A stretch of 64,000 nucleotides of DNA from Pelagibius sp028280305 (GTDB lineage: Bacteria; Pseudomonadota; Alphaproteobacteria; Kiloniellales; Kiloniellaceae), in NCBI RefSeq assembly GCF_965233615.1, contig NZ_OZ247495.1. One strand, written 5' to 3'. This document shows, one piece after another, positions 51,674 through 60,700 of the stretch (its first letter is position 1; every line of letters starts with the position of its first letter). The notes beneath the pieces were generated by a model. It ran no database searches, had not been told where the DNA came from, and was given only the letters and a program-made list of their open reading frames with translations. The translations under genes and the position numbers were made by a program.

Positions 51674-54600
51674 CTACTCGGCCGGCGCCGGCGGGCTGGG
51701 GCGATCAAGGCTGTCGGCGGGTTTGGCTGCCGGCTGACGGCCCTCCAGCGTTCCCACCAGCATGGCCAGCATCGGCGGAATGATGAGCAGCGTCAGCACG
51801 GCGGAAAGCGAAAGTCCGCCGACAACCACCGAGCCGAGGCCGCGGTAAAGCTCCGATCCGGCTCCGGGGAAGAGGACCAGGGGCAGCATTCCGACCACCG
51901 ACGTCAGGGTCGACATGAAAATCGGCCGGATGCGGTTGCGGGTCGCCTCGATAATGGCATCGCCGACGGCCAAGCCCTCGTCGCGCAGGTGATAGAGCGT
52001 CTGGTGCACCAGAAGAATGGCGTTGTTCACCACAATGCCGATCAGAATCACAAAGCCCAGCAGGGTCAGCATGTCGAGCGGCTGATAGCTGTAGATGTTC
52101 AGGATCGCCAGGCCGGCAACGCCGCCCGCCGCGGCCAGCGGCACTGAAAGCAGGATGATCAGCGGATAGAAGAAGCTCTCGAACAGCACCGCCATGACCA
52201 GATAGACGATGGCGAGGGCCAGCAGCAGGTCGATGACCATGGCGTCCCAGGTCTGGGACAGTTTGTCGGCGGTGCCGGAGATGCCGAAGCGCACGCCGGG
52301 CGGCAGGCCTTCGGCTTCCATGGGCTCCATCACTTCGCTGCGCAGCGTGTCCAGCGCCGCTTCCAGGGGAATACCGGGTGCGGGGCGAATGCCGAGAGTC
52401 ACCGTGCGCACCCTTTCACGGTGACGGATTTCGGTCGGCCCGGCGGTCAGCACCACATCCGCCAGGGTGGCGGCGGGGATGATGTCGCCGTTGGGCGTCA
52501 CGACCGGCAGGCTGGCAATGCCCTGGGTTTCGGAGACATTGTACCTCGGGCCTTTCAGCATCAGGTCGACCCGATCTGAGCCCACGGTCACTTCCGCTAC
52601 CCGCAAGCCGTCATTGAAGGTGTCGATCGCCTCGCCGAGCTGCCGGGCGGTGATCTGGTTGTCGGCAAGGCGCAGGCGGTCCGGGAACAGACGGATCTCC
52701 GGCGCGCCGAGTTCCAGGCCGGGGTTGGGGCGCAGTTGGTTGCCTTGTTCGCGCGGCATGATCTGCACGACCCTTCCGACCGCCTGCTGCGCGACGCCGA
52801 GAATCTCTTCCAGGTCCGGTCCTGAGATATCGAGGTCGATCTTGCGCCCGGAGCCGATGCCGCGTCCGAAGATCGAGGGTTGGTTGATGAAGCCGAAAGT
52901 GCCCGGCTCGCGGAAAACCGGACCCTCGAGCAGCGGGATCAACTCGCCCACCCGGCGCGGGTCTTCCGCAACGGCGCCCAGAAAAGTGGTCGAACGGGTG
53001 GCGACGAAGAAGAAGCGCTCCATGACCGGCGGGTCTTCGGTTGCCTCCTCGGCTCCCTCTTCCTGATCCGCCGAACCCCGCCAGAATTCTCGCAGGCTCT
53101 GTTGCAACGCCTGAAACTTCTCCTCCAGGCCCCCGCCGGAAGCCTCCGGCGTGGCGGCAGCTTGCGTCTCCGTCTCCCCTTTCCCTTCGCCGGCCCAGTA
53201 GTGCCGGATGGAGCTCTCGATCTCTTTGGCGATTCCGGTGGTGGTGTCCAGGTTGTATCCCGGCGGCGGGATGATGATGCCGAAGACGAGATTGCGGTTG
53301 CCTTCCGGCAGGTACTCCAGCTTGGGCAGGAACTGCCAGGCGCCGAGGGAGGCCAGGCTCGTCACCGAGACCACGACGATCAGGGCGGCCACGCGGCTGC
53401 CGACCACCAAGCGAACGAAACCCATCACCATGGCGACGAAGAAACCGGCCAAACCGTCGATGAGCGGCAGGCGAACCCGGGTGATGCTGCCGGCGTTTTC
53501 CTTGCTGCCGCCCAGCAGGCGGCTGGAAAGTGCGGGCAGCACCGTAATCGAAACCAGCAAGGACAGCATCACCGATACCGAGATGGCGACGGCGATGTCG
53601 CGGAAAAGCTGCCCGACCTCCAACTGCATCACCAGGATCGGAATGAACACCATGACGGTGGTCAGGGCCGAAACCAGCACCGCGCCCCAAACCTGCTTGG
53701 CGCCGAGATAAGCGGCTTCGCGCACCGGGCGGCCTTGTTCGCGCAGCCGGAAGATGTTCTCCAGAACCACGATGGCGGCGTCGACGACCATGCCGACGGC
53801 AAAGGCGATCCCGGCCAGGGAGATGACGTTGATCGACCGGCCCATGGCCGCCATGGCGACAAAGGCGCCGATCACCGAAACCGGAATGGCGATCGAAACC
53901 ACCAGGGTGGCGCCGAAAGACCTCAGAAACAGCAACAGGATGACGGCCGCCAGGGTACCGCCGATCCAGATGTTCTGCTGCACCAGGTCGATGGCCGAGT
54001 TGATGTAGATGGTCTCGTCGTAGGCCTGTTCGAGTCTGAGGCCGGCCTCCGGGATCGCACCGGCCTGCAATTCGGCCACCGCCGCCTTGATACCCTCCAT
54101 GGTCTCGATGACGTTGGCGCCGGTCTCGCGCAACGCATTCATGGCCAGGGCGTTCTGCCCCAGTTGGCGGATCGAGGCACCGGCCTCTTTGTAACCGAAG
54201 GAGACCTCGGCGATGTCGCCGACGCGCACCCGTGCCAGGCGGCCGCTGTCGACGTTGCTGTCACTGCGCACGACCACGTCGCGGATCGCCTCGACGGTGT
54301 TCAGTTCCCCCTCGGTGCGCACCACGTAGCGGCGCTTGCCCTCATCGACGTCGCCGGCCGAGAGGGAGGCATTGGCGCGGCGCAGGGCGTCGACCACTTC
54401 GCTGACGGTCATGCGATAGCGGGCCAGCACCTTCGGATCGACCGTAACCTGAATTTCCCGCTCCGTGCCGCCGAAGACATTGACCCGGCTGACACCCTGA
54501 ACGCGCTCAATGCGCTCCCGCAGGATGTCCTCGGCAAAGTCGCCGTATTCGTGGATCGGCCGCTCGTTGCCCGGCTCCCGGGTAATGATGAACCAGGCGA

Positions 54601-55009
54601 TGGGGCTGTCTTCGGCGCCGGCGGTGTCGAAGCTTGGTTCGTCGGCCTCGTCGGGATAGCCGTTGACCCGGTCGAGCCGGTTGGAGACCAGCAGCAGGGC
54701 GCGGTCCATGTTGGTGCCGACGGCGAATTCCAGGGTGATCCGGGCGCGGCCCTGTTCGGAACGCGAGGTGATGCTTTCCAGGCTTTCGATGCCTTTCAGC
54801 TCCTCCTCCTGGCGGTTGGTGATTTCGCGTTCCACCTCCGCCGGCGCGGCGCCGCCCCAATGGGTGGTCACCGTGATCACCGGGCGGTTTACGTCAGGCG
54901 CAAGCTGGATGGGAATGGTCTGCAGGGCGACCAGACCGAACATCACCACCATCAAGACCGCTGCAATGACCGCGATGGGCCGTTCGATCGCGAGCTTGAT
55001 GATGTTCAT
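51674..55009 (-). CDS. RND-family efflux permease (AcrB-like)
   Basis: This is an inner-membrane proton-driven exporter of 1111 residues with the two-fold RND layout. It begins MNIIKLAIERPIAV and has two sets of transmembrane helices. The proton-relay Asp lies in helix 4 (GMVVDAAIVVLENIFR). The docking loops resemble those of the HAE1/HAE3-like group rather than AcrB of enterobacteria. An acidic, low-complexity stretch at about residues 600-665 (KGETETQAAA, DQEEGAEEATED) enlarges one periplasmic loop. The gene follows its adaptor with a one-base overlap. No outer-membrane TolC gene is adjacent. Substrates are unknown. Confidence 0.93.
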   Translation of the reverse strand: MNIIKLAIERPIAVIAAVLMVVMFGLVALQTIPIQLAPDVNRPVITVTTHWGGAAPAEVEREITNRQEEELKGIESLESITSRSEQGRARITLEFAVGTNMDRALLLVSNRLDRVNGYPDEADEPSFDTAGAEDSPIAWFIITREPGNERPIHEYGDFAEDILRERIERVQGVSRVNVFGGTEREIQVTVDPKVLARYRMTVSEVVDALRRANASLSAGDVDEGKRRYVVRTEGELNTVEAIRDVVVRSDSNVDSGRLARVRVGDIAEVSFGYKEAGASIRQLGQNALAMNALRETGANVIETMEGIKAAVAELQAGAIPEAGLRLEQAYDETIYINSAIDLVQQNIWIGGTLAAVILLLFLRSFGATLVVSIAIPVSVIGAFVAMAAMGRSINVISLAGIAFAVGMVVDAAIVVLENIFRLREQGRPVREAAYLGAKQVWGAVLVSALTTVMVFIPILVMQLEVGQLFRDIAVAISVSVMLSLLVSITVLPALSSRLLGGSKENAGSITRVRLPLIDGLAGFFVAMVMGFVRLVVGSRVAALIVVVSVTSLASLGAWQFLPKLEYLPEGNRNLVFGIIIPPPGYNLDTTTGIAKEIESSIRHYWAGEGKGETETQAAATPEASGGGLEEKFQALQQSLREFWRGSADQEEGAEEATEDPPVMERFFFVATRSTTFLGAVAEDPRRVGELIPLLEGPVFREPGTFGFINQPSIFGRGIGSGRKIDLDISGPDLEEILGVAQQAVGRVVQIMPREQGNQLRPNPGLELGAPEIRLFPDRLRLADNQITARQLGEAIDTFNDGLRVAEVTVGSDRVDLMLKGPRYNVSETQGIASLPVVTPNGDIIPAATLADVVLTAGPTEIRHRERVRTVTLGIRPAPGIPLEAALDTLRSEVMEPMEAEGLPPGVRFGISGTADKLSQTWDAMVIDLLLALAIVYLVMAVLFESFFYPLIILLSVPLAAAGGVAGLAILNIYSYQPLDMLTLLGFVILIGIVVNNAILLVHQTLYHLRDEGLAVGDAIIEATRNRIRPIFMSTLTSVVGMLPLVLFPGAGSELYRGLGSVVVGGLSLSAVLTLLIIPPMLAMLVGTLEGRQPAAKPADSLDRPSPPAPAE

Positions 55010-56139
55010 CAGGTTTCTCCGTCGATGCGCACCGAGGCGCCGGGCCGCAGCCGCTCATTCCCGCGCACCACGGTTTTCTCGCCCTCGATGAGGCCCTTCA
55101 GAACCTCATAGCGATTGCCCACGGGCTCTCCCAAAACGATGGGCCGGGACTGCGCCTGCCCCTCTGAAACAACAAACACCATGGCCCCGTCGGAGCGCTG
55201 GATGATGGCGTCCTTATGCACCGAGACGATCTGACGCGGTGCGCCGATCGGTACCATCACCGTCACCGACTGTTCGTTGGCCAGCGGTGTGGTGACATCA
55301 CTCAAGCGGGGAATGAAACGGACGGCGCGGGTTCTGGTCAGCGGGTTTTCGTCGGGGATCACGGCACGGACCGTCGCGCCGATCAGGGTGCCGTCGTCCA
55401 GCACTACCTCCACCGCTGCGCCACTGGTCAGGCCCAGCAGGCGGTTCGAGGGGACGTCGGCCTCCACCTCCAGGGTCTGGTCCGCAATCATGCGGACCAG
55501 CGCATCGCCGTCGCTGGCGTAAGACCCGGCCTCGCTCAGACGCTGCGAGATCACGCCGTCATAGGGCGCCAGCACCTTGGTATCCCCCAGGTTGATGTCC
55601 GCCAGGCGCAGGCTGGCGCGGGCGCTGGCCACGGAGGCTTCGGCTTCCCGGGCCGCAGCCTCGGCGATCGCCACCTCCTGGCGGGCATCGTCGAAACGGG
55701 CCTGGCTGAAGGCGGCGGAGCTTTGCAACCGTTCCAGCCGCTGCAGTTCCTGGCGCGCCAGTGCCACCTCGGCCTGCTTTGTGCTCACCTCCGCCTGGGC
55801 GATAGTCAGCTCGGCGGCCGCCATGTCCCTTTCCGCGCTTATGGAAGTGTCGTCGAGCACCGCAATGATGTCGCCTGCGGCGACGCGGTCGCCGACCTCG
55901 ACACGGAATTCCTGGATCGGCCCGCTGATATGGGCGGCCACGGAGCCCGCCTGGCGCGCCACCAGCCGGCCCACCACCGGCACGGTTTGGTTCAAGGGCT
56001 CGCTGCGCACCGCGTCCACCCGCACCGGTGAAGCTTCCTGTTGCGCAAAGGCCAGTTGCGGCGCCATTGCTGCCGCCATGCCGGTTGCCGCCCAGAGACA
56101 AGTCACCGCCAACCAGCGGCGTGCCGCATTTACGCACAT
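55009..56139 (-). CDS. RND efflux periplasmic adaptor (MFP/HlyD family)
   Basis: This is a 376-residue membrane-fusion protein linking the RND pump to an outer-membrane channel. The signal peptide is in WLAVTCLWAATGMAAAMAPQLAFA. The lipoyl-like half-motifs are GSVAAHISGPIQEF and GDIIAVLDD. A long coiled coil (AAAELTIAQAEVSTKQAE) sits near 115-180, and the second lipoyl half is KVLAPYDGVI. GGAGG lies 11 bases before the ATG at 56139. The frame is open further upstream, but that part does not resemble the family. Its stop overlaps the pump's start. Confidence 0.9.
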   Translation of the reverse strand: MCVNAARRWLAVTCLWAATGMAAAMAPQLAFAQQEASPVRVDAVRSEPLNQTVPVVGRLVARQAGSVAAHISGPIQEFRVEVGDRVAAGDIIAVLDDTSISAERDMAAAELTIAQAEVSTKQAEVALARQELQRLERLQSSAAFSQARFDDARQEVAIAEAAAREAEASVASARASLRLADINLGDTKVLAPYDGVISQRLSEAGSYASDGDALVRMIADQTLEVEADVPSNRLLGLTSGAAVEVVLDDGTLIGATVRAVIPDENPLTRTRAVRFIPRLSDVTTPLANEQSVTVMVPIGAPRQIVSVHKDAIIQRSDGAMVFVVSEGQAQSRPIVLGEPVGNRYEVLKGLIEGEKTVVRGNERLRPGASVRIDGET

Positions 56140-56468
56140 GATCTGCGTGACCTCCACTGACCCGTTTTGGGCTGACGTTCCCGCAGTCTGAGCCGCGTTT
56201 CGACAAAAAATCAAAGAGATCATAGATTTGGCGTCTGGCCCTAAGGGAGTCAATGGGCCATCATCATCACTGGTTGAACTTAAGCCTATTGCAGCCCCTT
56301 TGTCCTGTGAGATTTCGCTGAGTACCTGGTAACTTCCGCGCGACCGCGAGGCGCGTGCGACGAAAACCATGCCGAAAAACACCGAAAACCCGCCCGGCGG
56401 CAAATCCTGACTATATTTGCTGCCCGCCCGCCCTATGATATCCGGATTCCCAGCAATCAGAGCCATCG
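56140..56468. other. Divergent promoter region
   Basis: About 329 bases between the adaptor gene and the HDAC-like gene. A weak dyad TGGCCC...GGGCCA lies near 56236-56260. Nothing else is supported. The gap should hold the promoters of both divergent units. Confidence 0.4.
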
Positions 56469-57398
56469 ATGACCACACTGTTCTATAGCCACCCGGCTTG
56501 TGAGGCCCACGATACCGGTCCTCTTCACCCGGAAAATCCTGGGCGCCTCAAGGCGATCATGAAAAAGCTGGATAGCCCGGAGTTCGCCCCGCTGATCCGG
56601 CGCGAAGCCCCTTATGCCGAGCATCAGCAGATTGCCCGGGTCCATCCGGAGAGCTTCGTGCAGGCCCTTCTGGCGGCCGTGCCGGCCAGTGGCGAGCGCA
56701 TGATCGATGCCGATACCGTGCTCTCCCCAGGGTCGGGCGAGGCAGCGCTCCGAGCGGCCGGCGCGGTGGTCTCGGCGGTCGACGCGGTCATGGCCGGAGA
56801 GGCCGACAATGCCTTTTGTGCGGTGCGGCCCCCGGGCCACCATGCCGAACCGGCCCAGGCGATGGGGTTTTGCCTCTTCAACAATGTCGCCGTGGGCGCG
56901 CTCCAGGCCCGTGCCGTGCACGGCTGCAAGCGCGTCGCCGTGGTCGATTTCGACGTACACCACGGCAATGGGACCCAGGCGATGTTCTGGGACGATCCGG
57001 ACTTGCTCTATGCCTCGACCCATCAGGCCCCTTTCTATCCGGGAACCGGCGCCAGTGATGAACAGGGAGTCGACGGCAATATCGTGAACGTGCCGCTGCC
57101 TGCGGGGGCCGGTTCGGCCGCTTTTCGGGAGGCCATGCGCGGCGTTGTCATCCCCGCGCTGAATGACTTTCAGCCTGATTTCCTTATGATCTCAGCGGGC
57201 TTCGACGCTCACGCGGAGGATCCCCTGGCCGGGCTGAACCTGGTGGAAGAGGATTATGCCTGGGCGACCCAGCAGCTTATGGAGGTCGCCCGCAGCGCCT
57301 GTGGCGGCCGTCTGGTTTCCGTGCTGGAAGGTGGATACGATCATCAGGCGCTGGCGCGCTCGGTCGCGGCCCATGTGCGCACCCTGATGCGCTTTTGA
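56469..57398 (+). CDS. Histone deacetylase-family (acetylpolyamine/acetoin type) hydrolase
   Basis: This is a 309-residue zinc hydrolase of the HDAC superfamily. The motifs are complete: RPPGHHAEP near 118-126, GFCLFNNVA near 132-140, VDFDVHHGNGTQ near 159-170 (zinc Asp and His), and SAGFDAH near 241-247. In bacteria such enzymes remove acetyl groups from polyamines or lysines. It is 94 bases upstream of xseB in the same direction, a neighbourhood common in alphaproteobacteria. The natural substrate is unknown. Confidence 0.9.
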   Translation: MTTLFYSHPACEAHDTGPLHPENPGRLKAIMKKLDSPEFAPLIRREAPYAEHQQIARVHPESFVQALLAAVPASGERMIDADTVLSPGSGEAALRAAGAVVSAVDAVMAGEADNAFCAVRPPGHHAEPAQAMGFCLFNNVAVGALQARAVHGCKRVAVVDFDVHHGNGTQAMFWDDPDLLYASTHQAPFYPGTGASDEQGVDGNIVNVPLPAGAGSAAFREAMRGVVIPALNDFQPDFLMISAGFDAHAEDPLAGLNLVEEDYAWATQQLMEVARSACGGRLVSVLEGGYDHQALARSVAAHVRTLMRF

Positions 57399-57492
57399 CC
57401 TGTCGCTGCCGGTGCGGTAGAGGAAACGGCTTGTCGGCGCCACCCGTCGCCTGAAGGCGGGCCGCGCGACACAGAAGAGACAAGAGAGATAA

Positions 57493-57744
57493 ATGGCAAA
57501 GAACACGATCCCCGACGATATCCAGAAGATGAGCTTCGAAGAGGCCCTGGATGCGTTGAAGGTCATCGTCGGAAAGCTGGAGCAGGGGCAGGGGGCATTG
57601 GATACCGCCATCGACGACTACGAGCGCGGGGCCGCCCTGAAGCGCCACTGCGACGCAAAGCTGCGCGAGGCGCAGGCCAAGATCGAAAAGATCAGCCTCT
57701 CAGCCGACGGCAGTGCCCAAACCGCGCCCCTCGACGTCGACTGA
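57493..57744 (+). CDS. xseB: Exodeoxyribonuclease VII small subunit
   Basis: This is the small subunit of exonuclease VII, which degrades single-stranded DNA. The 83-residue protein has the motif SFEEALDALKVIVGKLEQG near 15-33, and ALDTAIDDYERG, typical of XseB. Two helices form the coiled coil that binds XseA. AAGAGAGA precedes the ATG. It ends 13 bases before ispA. The large-subunit gene is not in the window. Confidence 0.93.
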   Translation: MAKNTIPDDIQKMSFEEALDALKVIVGKLEQGQGALDTAIDDYERGAALKRHCDAKLREAQAKIEKISLSADGSAQTAPLDVD

Positions 57745-57757
57745 GAAGAAGCCTTTC

Positions 57758-58642
57758 ATGAAACTTCAAGATGCTCTGTCGAGCCAGGGCGAGACCATGT
57801 CGCGGTTGCTCGACCGGCTGTTGCCGCCGGTCGAAGGGCCGCGCGGCCGGGTCTTGGAAGCGATGCGCTACGCGGCGCTGTCGGGCGGCAAGCGGCTGCG
57901 GCCGTTCCTGGTGCGGGAGTCGGCGCGGCTCTTCGACGTCCCCGAGGAGCGGGCGCTGCGCACCGGCGCGGCCATTGAGATGATCCACTGCTACAGCCTG
58001 ATTCACGACGATCTGCCGGCAATGGACGACAGCGAACTGCGGCGCGGCCGGCCGACTGTCCATGTCGCTTTCGACGAGGCGACGGCGATCCTGGCCGGGG
58101 ACGGCCTGCTGACCGAGGCCTTTACGGTGCTGGCCGACACCCAGACCCATGACGCGGCGGCCGTGCGGATTGAGCTGGTGCGCCATCTTGCCGCTGCAGC
58201 CGGTGCTGCGGGAATGGTGGGTGGACAGATGATCGACATGTCGCCGGCGCGCGCGGAACTGGACCTTGCCGGAATATCTCATCTGCAAAGCCTGAAGACC
58301 GGAGCCTTGATCCTGTTTTCCTGCGAGGCCGGGGCAATCCTGGCGCAGGCTTCCGACGAGGCCCGGCAGGCGCTTATCGGCTATGCCCAGGATCTCGGCC
58401 TTGCTTTCCAGATCGCCGACGATCTGCTGGATGCGGAGAGCACGCCGGAGGCGCTCGGCAAGCCGACAGGGCAGGACGAGAGCCTTGGGAAGGCCACATT
58501 CGTCGGACAGCTTGGCGTCGCAGGGGCGCGTGAGAAGGCCGTGGCGCTGGCAGCATCAGCCGCGCAACGGCTTGATCTTTTTGGTCAAAAGGCAGACCTT
58601 CTAAAGGAAGCGGCCGCCTTTGTCGTCTCGCGGCGATCATAG
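57758..58642 (+). CDS. ispA: Geranyl/farnesyl diphosphate synthase
   Basis: It condenses isopentenyl diphosphate with allylic primers to make farnesyl diphosphate for quinones, hopanoids and undecaprenol. The 294-residue chain has the first Asp-rich motif DDLPAMDD near 84-91 and the second DDLLD near 222-226. The conserved SGGKRLRPFLV is near 42-52. The ATG at 57758 follows AGAAG. It lies just before dxs, which makes the precursors. Chain length (C15 against C10/C20) is inferred from length and context. Confidence 0.93.
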   Translation: MKLQDALSSQGETMSRLLDRLLPPVEGPRGRVLEAMRYAALSGGKRLRPFLVRESARLFDVPEERALRTGAAIEMIHCYSLIHDDLPAMDDSELRRGRPTVHVAFDEATAILAGDGLLTEAFTVLADTQTHDAAAVRIELVRHLAAAAGAAGMVGGQMIDMSPARAELDLAGISHLQSLKTGALILFSCEAGAILAQASDEARQALIGYAQDLGLAFQIADDLLDAESTPEALGKPTGQDESLGKATFVGQLGVAGAREKAVALAASAAQRLDLFGQKADLLKEAAAFVVSRRS

Positions 58643-58710
58643 GCGCCGCAGGTCAGGCGGAGTGTCCGGTCCAAAAGGGCAAGGCCCGCAAAGCAGCGTG
58701 AATAACAGGA

Positions 58711-60657
58711 GTGGTTAGAGGCGTGGCACAAATCGGTCATAACAGGCATCAGACGCCGCTGCTCGACAGCGTCAAGGAACCGGCGGATCTGCGCAAGCTG
58801 GAGGAAGACCAGCTCAAGGATTTCGCAGACGAACTGCGCGCGGAGATGATCGAGGCGGTGTCGGCGACCGGCGGGCATCTGGGGGCCGGCCTGGGTGTCG
58901 TGGAACTGACGGCAGCCCTGCACTACGTTTTCAATACGCCCGACGACCGTCTGATCTGGGACGTCTCCCATCAGTGCTATCCCCACAAGATCCTGACCGG
59001 CAGGCGGGAGCGGATGCGCAGCCTGCGCCAGGGCGGGGGGCTGTCCGGATTCACCAGCCGCAAGGAGAGCGAATACGACCCCTTCGGCGCGGCGCACAGT
59101 TCCACTTCCATTTCCGCCGGTTTGGGTTTTTCGGTCGCCCGTGATTTCCGTGGCGAAGACAACGCCGTGATCGCGGTCATCGGCGACGGCGCCATGAGCG
59201 CCGGCATGGCTTATGAGGCGATGAACAATGCCGGCGCCATGAACAGCCGGCTGATCGTCATTCTCAACGACAACGATATGTCCATCGCCCCGCCGGTCGG
59301 CGCTATGAGCGCCTATTTGTCCCAGCTTATTTCCTCCAAACCTTTCCAGTCGGTGCGCAGCCTCGGGCGGGAACTGGCAAAGCGTTTTCCCCGGCCCATT
59401 GAAAAGGCTGCGAAACGCGCCGAGGAATATGCCCGTGGCCTGCTGACCGGCGGCACGCTGTTCGAGGAATTGGGGTTCTTCTACATCGGTCCCATCGACG
59501 GCCATAACCTGGACCACCTGCTGCCGGTTCTGAAGAACGTGCGCGATGCCGACTACGAAGGGCCGGTGCTGATCCACTGCGTCACTCAGAAGGGAAAGGG
59601 CTACGAGCCCGCAGAGGCCGCTGCCGACAAATATCACGGCGTCGCCAAGTTCGATGTGGTGACGGGCAAGCAGGCAAAGCCTGCACCGAAGGCGCCGGCC
59701 TATCAGAACGTTTTCGCCGAAGCCCTGATCGCCGAAGCCGAGCAGGACGACAAAATCGTGGCCGTCACTGCGGCCATGCCTTCCGGCACCGGACTCAACA
59801 AGTTCGGGGCGCGTTTTCCCGAACGCACCTTTGATGTTGGGATCGCCGAGCAACATGCCGTGACCTTCTGCGCGGGGCTTGCCTGTGAGGGCTTTCGGCC
59901 CTTTGCCGCGATTTATTCGACCTTCCTGCAGCGCGCCTATGACCAGGTTGTCCACGACGTTGCCATTCAAAGCCTGCCGGTGCGCTTCGCCATCGACCGC
60001 GCCGGTATGGTCGGTGCCGACGGCGTAACCCACCAGGGCAGCTATGATCTGACCTATCTCGGTTGCCTGCCGAACTTCGTTCTCATGGCGCCAAGCGACG
60101 AGAACGAGCTGATGCACATGGTTGCGACGGCATGCCAGATCGACGACCGGCCCTCGGCCTTCCGCTATCCGCGCGGCGAAGCTTTAGGTCTGGAGATGCC
60201 GGCGCGGGGCAGCGCCCTGGAGATCGGCAAGGGCCGCATCGTCCGCGAGGGCAGCAAGGTGGCGATCCTGTCGCTGGGAACCCGGCTGTCCGACGCCCTG
60301 GCGGCAGCCGATGATCTGGCGGCCCGCGGCCTTTCGACCACCGTCGCCGATGCCCGCTTTGCCAAGCCGCTAGACGAGGATCTGGTGCGCCGGCTGGCCC
60401 GCGAGCATGAGGTGTTGATCACCGTTGAAGAAGGCGCGATCGGCGGCTTCGCCACTCAGGTGATGCAGTTTCTGGCGCTGGAGGGGGCTTTCGACAAGGG
60501 TCTGCGCTTCCGGCCGGTCACCCTGCCGGACGTCTTTATCGACCATGACAAGCCGGATCTGCAGTTGGTCCAGGCCGGTATCGACCGCGGCGGGATTCTG
60601 AATGCGGTGCTGCAGGCTCTTGGCCAGGACAGCGTCGAGTCGCCGGCCCGCGCCTGA
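58711..60657 (+). CDS. dxs: 1-Deoxy-D-xylulose-5-phosphate synthase
   Basis: This is the thiamine-diphosphate enzyme that starts the MEP isoprenoid route from pyruvate and glyceraldehyde 3-phosphate. The ThDP motif GDGAMSAGMAYEAMNNAG lies near 156-173. DVSHQCYPHKILTG and the transketolase-like AEQHAV near 385-390 are present. The length of about 640 residues is normal. A GTG at 58711 or at 58723 (better spaced after AGGAG) can be the start. It follows ispA by 68 bases. The tlyA gene that often comes next is separated here by two other genes. Confidence 0.95.
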   Translation: MVRGVAQIGHNRHQTPLLDSVKEPADLRKLEEDQLKDFADELRAEMIEAVSATGGHLGAGLGVVELTAALHYVFNTPDDRLIWDVSHQCYPHKILTGRRERMRSLRQGGGLSGFTSRKESEYDPFGAAHSSTSISAGLGFSVARDFRGEDNAVIAVIGDGAMSAGMAYEAMNNAGAMNSRLIVILNDNDMSIAPPVGAMSAYLSQLISSKPFQSVRSLGRELAKRFPRPIEKAAKRAEEYARGLLTGGTLFEELGFFYIGPIDGHNLDHLLPVLKNVRDADYEGPVLIHCVTQKGKGYEPAEAAADKYHGVAKFDVVTGKQAKPAPKAPAYQNVFAEALIAEAEQDDKIVAVTAAMPSGTGLNKFGARFPERTFDVGIAEQHAVTFCAGLACEGFRPFAAIYSTFLQRAYDQVVHDVAIQSLPVRFAIDRAGMVGADGVTHQGSYDLTYLGCLPNFVLMAPSDENELMHMVATACQIDDRPSAFRYPRGEALGLEMPARGSALEIGKGRIVREGSKVAILSLGTRLSDALAAADDLAARGLSTTVADARFAKPLDEDLVRRLAREHEVLITVEEGAIGGFATQVMQFLALEGAFDKGLRFRPVTLPDVFIDHDKPDLQLVQAGIDRGGILNAVLQALGQDSVESPARA

Positions 60658-60669
60658 CGCCGCCCCGCT

Positions 60670-60700
60670 GTTTCAGATCATCTGCCGTTTCAGATCATCT
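60670..60700. repeat. Short tandem repeat at a convergent junction
   Basis: GTTTCAGATCATCT occurs twice (60670-60683 and 60687-60700) with a 17-base period. It lies between the dxs stop and the kinase stop, the second copy reaching into the kinase stop codon. It is too short to call a mobile-element trace. Confidence 0.5.

Noticed and set aside
52880..55111. 743-codon open frame opposite the RND pump gene
   Set aside because: It is a mirror of the GC-rich coding strand: His/Gln/Asp/Gly-rich with no domain. The pump on the minus strand has full family motifs.
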